A stretch of DNA of 7,321 nt. It comes from an uncultured Kouleothrix sp. (lineage in GTDB: Bacteria; Chloroflexota; Chloroflexia; Chloroflexales; Roseiflexaceae). Location of the stretch: NCBI GenBank assembly GCA_937858455.1, contig CALLYN010000676.1:1-7321 (forward strand), written 5' to 3'. Of this stretch, positions 5,183-7,321 are shown one piece after another. The translations under genes were made by a program, and so were the position numbers. The notes below the pieces were generated by a model. That model was not told where the DNA came from. It worked only from the letters and a program-made list of their open reading frames with translations, and searched no databases. Positions within the stretch are counted from its first letter, which is position 1; each line of letters begins with the position of its first letter.

Positions 5183-6100
5183 CTAACCGGCCGGGGCGTC
5201 GGCGAAATCGGCGTCGACGATGGCCTGATCCTCCGGGTCGGCGATCGGCACCGCCTTGGCCTGGGCCCACAGGGCGTGACCGCGGGCGGTCTCCCCCAGC
5301 GCCAGCGCGCTGCGCGCCTGCATCTCCAGGGCGTACGCCAGGTCGAAGTCGGCGAGACCGTGCTCCACGCACCCGTCGTGGCACGAGTCGGCGTAGCGCG
5401 CCGCAGCGTGGGCATCGCCGGCCAGCAGGTGGGCCTTGGCCAGCAGGTACCGAGCCCTGACCTCGTTGGCCGGCGCCCTCCCGGCAGCACGCGCCCAGTG
5501 ATACGCCGCGGCGTAGGCCCGGCGCAGCATCTCCTCGTCGTTGTCCGGTGTGCGCTCGGCCGTGATCATGTCCCAGGTGGAGTTGTTGGCGGTGATCGCC
5601 TGAGCCCGGTGCCACTCGCCCTCCACGTCATCGTCACCGGCGCGGGCCGCGGAACGCTCGGCCCAGTCGGGCAGCGGCTCACCCGTCTCGATCAGCGACT
5701 TCATGGCGTCGAGGATCCACGCCCAGCCGTCCTTCACCATCGCCCAGGTCTGCGGGCTGCGGGCCAGGTCACGATGGGCGACGCGCACCCGGGTCAGCCC
5801 GTCGCCGGCCGGCTCGATCAGCCACTCCACCCGGCTGGGCGGCTCCTCCGCCAGGGCCGGGTTGTCGACGAACTGCCAGGTGGTCACCAGCCGGTGCGGT
5901 GGTTCGGCCACCTCCACGGTTCCCGTCACGACCGTTCGGTCGTCCAGGGTGTAGCCCATCGGGCTACCCGGTTGGAGGCTGGAGTGGAACGCCGTCCCGT
6001 GGAAGTAGCGAGCCGTCCACGTCGGGTCGGTGATGGCCTGCCACACCTCGTCGGGAGTGGCTCGGATGAAGATCTGGTAGAGGTGGGCGGTGGCGGCCAT
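5183..6100 (-). CDS. SRPBCC (AHSA1-like) domain protein with C-terminal helical domain
   Basis: The 305-aa protein has two parts. Residues 1-140 form an SRPBCC/AHSA1 (START-like) domain: it opens with HLYQIFIRATPDEVWQAITDP (6-26), has the RYFHG turn (31-35), strands around GTVEVAEPPHRLVTTW (60-75) and the long C-terminal helix TWAMVKDGWAWILDAMKSLIETG (118-140). This fold makes a hydrophobic cavity that binds lipid-like or aromatic ligands. Residues 160-300 are mainly helical and look TPR-like (RRAYAAAYHWARAAG, RARYLLAKAHLLAGDAHAAARYAD, FDLAYALEMQARSALALGE), followed by a VPIADPEDQAIVDADFA end that I remember from actinobacterial proteins. The ATG is preceded by AAGGAG at five bases. It lies 16 bases downstream of the ArsR-type gene and is certainly cotranscribed with it. 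The specific ligand or reaction is unknown. Confidence 0.82.
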   Translation of the reverse strand: MAATAHLYQIFIRATPDEVWQAITDPTWTARYFHGTAFHSSLQPGSPMGYTLDDRTVVTGTVEVAEPPHRLVTTWQFVDNPALAEEPPSRVEWLIEPAGDGLTRVRVAHRDLARSPQTWAMVKDGWAWILDAMKSLIETGEPLPDWAERSAARAGDDDVEGEWHRAQAITANNSTWDMITAERTPDNDEEMLRRAYAAAYHWARAAGRAPANEVRARYLLAKAHLLAGDAHAAARYADSCHDGCVEHGLADFDLAYALEMQARSALALGETARGHALWAQAKAVPIADPEDQAIVDADFADAPAG

Positions 6101-6116
6101 GGGTTCTCCTTGGCGG

Positions 6117-6440
6117 TCAGGCCGACGGTCGTTCGAGGTCGTCGGCGAGGTCGAGCAGGGCTCTGGTGTATGGCTGGGCGTACTTGCTGATCCACCGGTC
6201 GGCGATCCGACCGATGGGGATCGGGTTGAGGAAGTGCAACTTCGTGCGGCCGTGTCGCTGGGCGGTCACCAGGTTGGCGGCCTCCAGCACCCCGATGTGC
6301 TTCATCACGCCGAAGCGGGTCATGCTCGGCAGCACCGCACACAGCGACTGCACCGACTGCCCGTCACGGACGAACAGGGCATCGAGCAGCGCCCGCCGAC
6401 CACTGTCGGCCAGCGCCTTGAAGACCCCGTCGTCGTCCAT
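6117..6440 (-). CDS. ArsR-family winged-helix transcriptional repressor
   Basis: This 107-aa protein is a small ArsR/SmtB-type repressor. The opening VFKALADSGRRALLDALF (6-23) is the usual start of the fold. The HTH comprises QSVQSLCAVL (28-37) and recognition helix TRFGVMKHIGVLEAANLV (41-58), followed by the wing QRHGRTKLHFLN (61-72) and a C-terminal dimerisation helix. It lacks the ELCVCDL and His/Asp metal sites and has one Cys (34), so a classical metal-sensing mechanism is unlikely. It belongs to the subgroup paired with SRPBCC proteins, where the neighbour or its ligand may be the signal. No Shine-Dalgarno box precedes the ATG, and the likely -10 is eight to thirteen bases upstream, so the transcript may be leaderless, a common situation in actinobacteria. 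An inverted repeat inside its promoter suggests autorepression. Confidence 0.88.
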   Translation of the reverse strand: MDDDGVFKALADSGRRALLDALFVRDGQSVQSLCAVLPSMTRFGVMKHIGVLEAANLVTAQRHGRTKLHFLNPIPIGRIADRWISKYAQPYTRALLDLADDLERPSA

Positions 6441-6447
6441 GACCAGC

Positions 6448-6477
6448 AGTATGTGACTTTTTGGTCACCTATTGCAA
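6448..6477 (-). promoter_or_regulatory. Promoter of the arsR-type/SRPBCC pair
   Basis: On the minus strand TTGCAA (6477-6472) serves as -35, followed after 18 bp by CATACT (6453-6448) as -10. Each box matches consensus at four of six positions. The start would fall at about 6441, next to the ATG at 6440, predicting a leaderless mRNA. Confidence 0.45.
6453..6468. promoter_or_regulatory. Operator-like inverted repeat GTGAC-N6-GTCAC
   Basis: GTGAC (6453-6457) and GTCAC (6464-6468) form a perfect 5-bp inverted repeat around TTTTTG. It fills the space between the -35 and -10 of the arsR-type promoter and touches the -10. A dimeric winged-helix repressor bound here would block polymerase, so autoregulation by the adjacent ArsR-family protein is the simplest reading. 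The T-rich centre stands out in GC-rich surroundings. Confidence 0.5.
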
Positions 6478-6491
6478 CCTCATCTGAATTG

Positions 6492-6523
6492 TTGACTCAT
6501 CTAGTCGGATTTGACGCTAGGGT
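6492..6523 (+). promoter_or_regulatory. Possible promoter of the peroxiredoxin gene
   Basis: TTGACT (6492-6497) and TAGGGT (6518-6523, fitting the actinobacterial -10 form TAnnnT) are present but 20 bp apart, longer than usual, so one of the two boxes may be wrong. TTGAC also recurs at 6511-6515, each copy followed closely by CTAG. A start near 6530 would leave a leader of about 35 bases containing the AAGGAG ribosome binding site at 6549-6554. Confidence 0.35.
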
Positions 6524-6564
6524 GTGCCACCCACCCCGATGCTTCGCGAAGGAGTACACCCACC

Positions 6565-7227
6565 ATGGCCATCCGCCTCGGCGACACCGCCCCGGACTTC
6601 ACCGCCCCCACCACCCAGGGCACCATCAACTTCCACGAGTGGCTCGGCGACTCGTGGGGCGTCCTCTTCAGCCACCCCAAGGACTTCACACCCGTCTGCA
6701 CGACCGAGCTCGGCTACATGGCCCGGATCAAGCCGGAGTTCGACAAGCGCGGCGTCAAGATCGTCGGCATCAGCGTCGACCCGGTCGACGACCATCACCG
6801 CTGGGTCAAGGACATCGAGGAGACCCAGGGCACCGCGCCCAACTACCCGATGATCGGCGATCCCGAGCTCAAGGTGGCCAAGCTCTACGACATGCTGCCC
6901 GCCGGTGCGGGCGAGACCGCCGCCGGGCGCACGCCCGCCGACAACGCCACCGTGCGGAACGTGTTCGTGATCGGCCCGGACAAGAAGGTGCGGCTGGTGC
7001 TGGTCTACCCGATGTCGACCGGGCGGAACTTCGACGAGCTGCTGCGGGTCATCGATTCGATGCAGCTGACCGCCAAGCACTCGGTCGCCACCCCGGTCAA
7101 CTGGACCCCCGGCGGCGACGTGATCGTGCTCAACTCGATCCCGACCGAGGAGGCGAAGAAGCGCTTCGCCAAGGGTGTGACCGAGATCAAGCCCTACCTG
7201 CGCACCACCCCCGACCCGAGCGTCTAG
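6565..7227 (+). CDS. 1-Cys peroxiredoxin, Prx6 family
   Basis: The 220-aa protein reduces hydrogen peroxide and organic or lipid hydroperoxides in the cytosol through a single peroxidatic cysteine. The active site is DFTPVCTTELG (40-50), with Thr42 and Cys45; the partner Arg131 lies in ATVRNVFVIG (128-137). Cys45 is the only Cys in the protein, so reduction must come from an external thiol. The Prx6-specific C-terminal extension is present: YPMSTGRNFDELLRVIDSMQ (148-167), VATPVNWTPGGDVIV (174-188) and the YLRTTPDPS end. The length is normal for the family. The ATG at 6565 follows AAGGAG by ten bases and opens with the expected IRLGDTAPDFTAPT; a longer reading from 6511 would place the ribosome binding site inside the gene. 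It is divergent from the arsR-type gene and followed after three bases by an aldo/keto reductase. Confidence 0.94.
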   Translation: MAIRLGDTAPDFTAPTTQGTINFHEWLGDSWGVLFSHPKDFTPVCTTELGYMARIKPEFDKRGVKIVGISVDPVDDHHRWVKDIEETQGTAPNYPMIGDPELKVAKLYDMLPAGAGETAAGRTPADNATVRNVFVIGPDKKVRLVLVYPMSTGRNFDELLRVIDSMQLTAKHSVATPVNWTPGGDVIVLNSIPTEEAKKRFAKGVTEIKPYLRTTPDPSV

Positions 7228-7230
7228 CCC

Positions 7231-7321
7231 TTGCGCACTCTGCGCCTGCCGGGCGGCGAGGCGGTCCCCGCCCTCGGCCAGGGCACCTGGGGCATGGGCG
7301 AGGACCCGGCCGACCGCGGCG
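7231..7321 (+). CDS. Aldo/keto reductase, N-terminal fragment
   Basis: The frame continues to the right edge and encodes 30 residues. They begin TLRLPGGEAVPALGQGTW and continue with GMGEDPADRG, the standard first beta-hairpin and GxGTW motif of NAD(P)H-dependent aldo/keto reductases, which reduce aldehydes and ketones. The likely start is TTG at 7231, three bases after the peroxiredoxin stop. No strong ribosome binding site is seen, so translation may be coupled to the upstream gene. The gene is in the same frame as the peroxiredoxin, separated by a single TAG. Reducing carbonyl products of lipid peroxidation would fit beside a Prx6 peroxidase, but this is inference. The rest lies outside the window. 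Confidence 0.72.
   Translation, partial: MRTLRLPGGEAVPALGQGTWGMGEDPADRG

Noticed and set aside
6511..6564. Earlier start for the peroxiredoxin
   Set aside because: The AAGGAG ribosome binding site at 6549-6554 lies after it and serves the ATG at 6565, where family similarity begins.

Overview
The window is GC-rich, fully occupied by genes on both strands, and appears to contain two blocks of different character. Positions 1 to about 5150 look like the chromosome of a Chloroflexota member (Roseiflexus/Kouleothrix-like). This rests on remembered resemblance: the LuxR-type helix-turn-helix wording, MenG and type III pantothenate kinase as close neighbours, and relaxed third-position usage. Positions from about 5183 to the end look actinobacterial: an ArsR/SRPBCC pair, a 1-Cys peroxiredoxin, and near-exclusive C/G at third positions. 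Counting Asp codons directly, lgt uses 8 GAT and 5 GAC, whereas the peroxiredoxin uses 2 GAT and 15 GAC, and the SRPBCC gene about 4 GAT and 22 GAC. No mobile element marks the boundary.

Minus-strand operon (1-3576, transcribed right to left): a class I SAM methyltransferase, a cytosolic L-asparaginase (TTG start), type III pantothenate kinase (coaX), demethylmenaquinone methyltransferase (menG/ubiE, GTG start), then the start of an Arg/Asp-rich and Gly-rich low-complexity protein that runs off the left edge. Spacing is 60, 39, 3 and 11 nt, so the five genes are probably cotranscribed from an extended -10 promoter just upstream of the methyltransferase. Asparaginase (making Asp, the precursor of beta-alanine) next to pantothenate kinase suggests a link to CoA supply.

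Divergent plus-strand genes (3691-5149): lgt (prolipoprotein diacylglyceryl transferase) has a textbook sigma-70-type promoter (TTGACA, 17 bp, TACAAT) whose -10 is overlapped by a perfect 8-bp inverted repeat. It is followed by a small LuxR-type DNA-binding protein with its own promoter (TTGCGA, 17 bp, TATGAT) and a long Pro/Ala-rich tail that stops right at the boundary.

Right block (5183-7321): an ArsR-family repressor and a two-part SRPBCC/AHSA1 protein form a minus-strand pair. Divergent from them, across a 124-bp regulatory region with an operator-like inverted repeat, lie a Prx6-type peroxiredoxin and the start of an aldo/keto reductase. Together these look like a small stress or detoxification module.

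No RNA gene, CRISPR array, insertion sequence or tRNA was seen, and no gene-free stretch exceeds about 125 bases. I found no clear new defence or mobile system. The points most worth a second look are the compositional junction with a possibly truncated LuxR protein, an Asp-to-Ala change at a conserved CoaX position, a G10C5 homopolymer in the methyltransferase gene, and the two divergent control regions.
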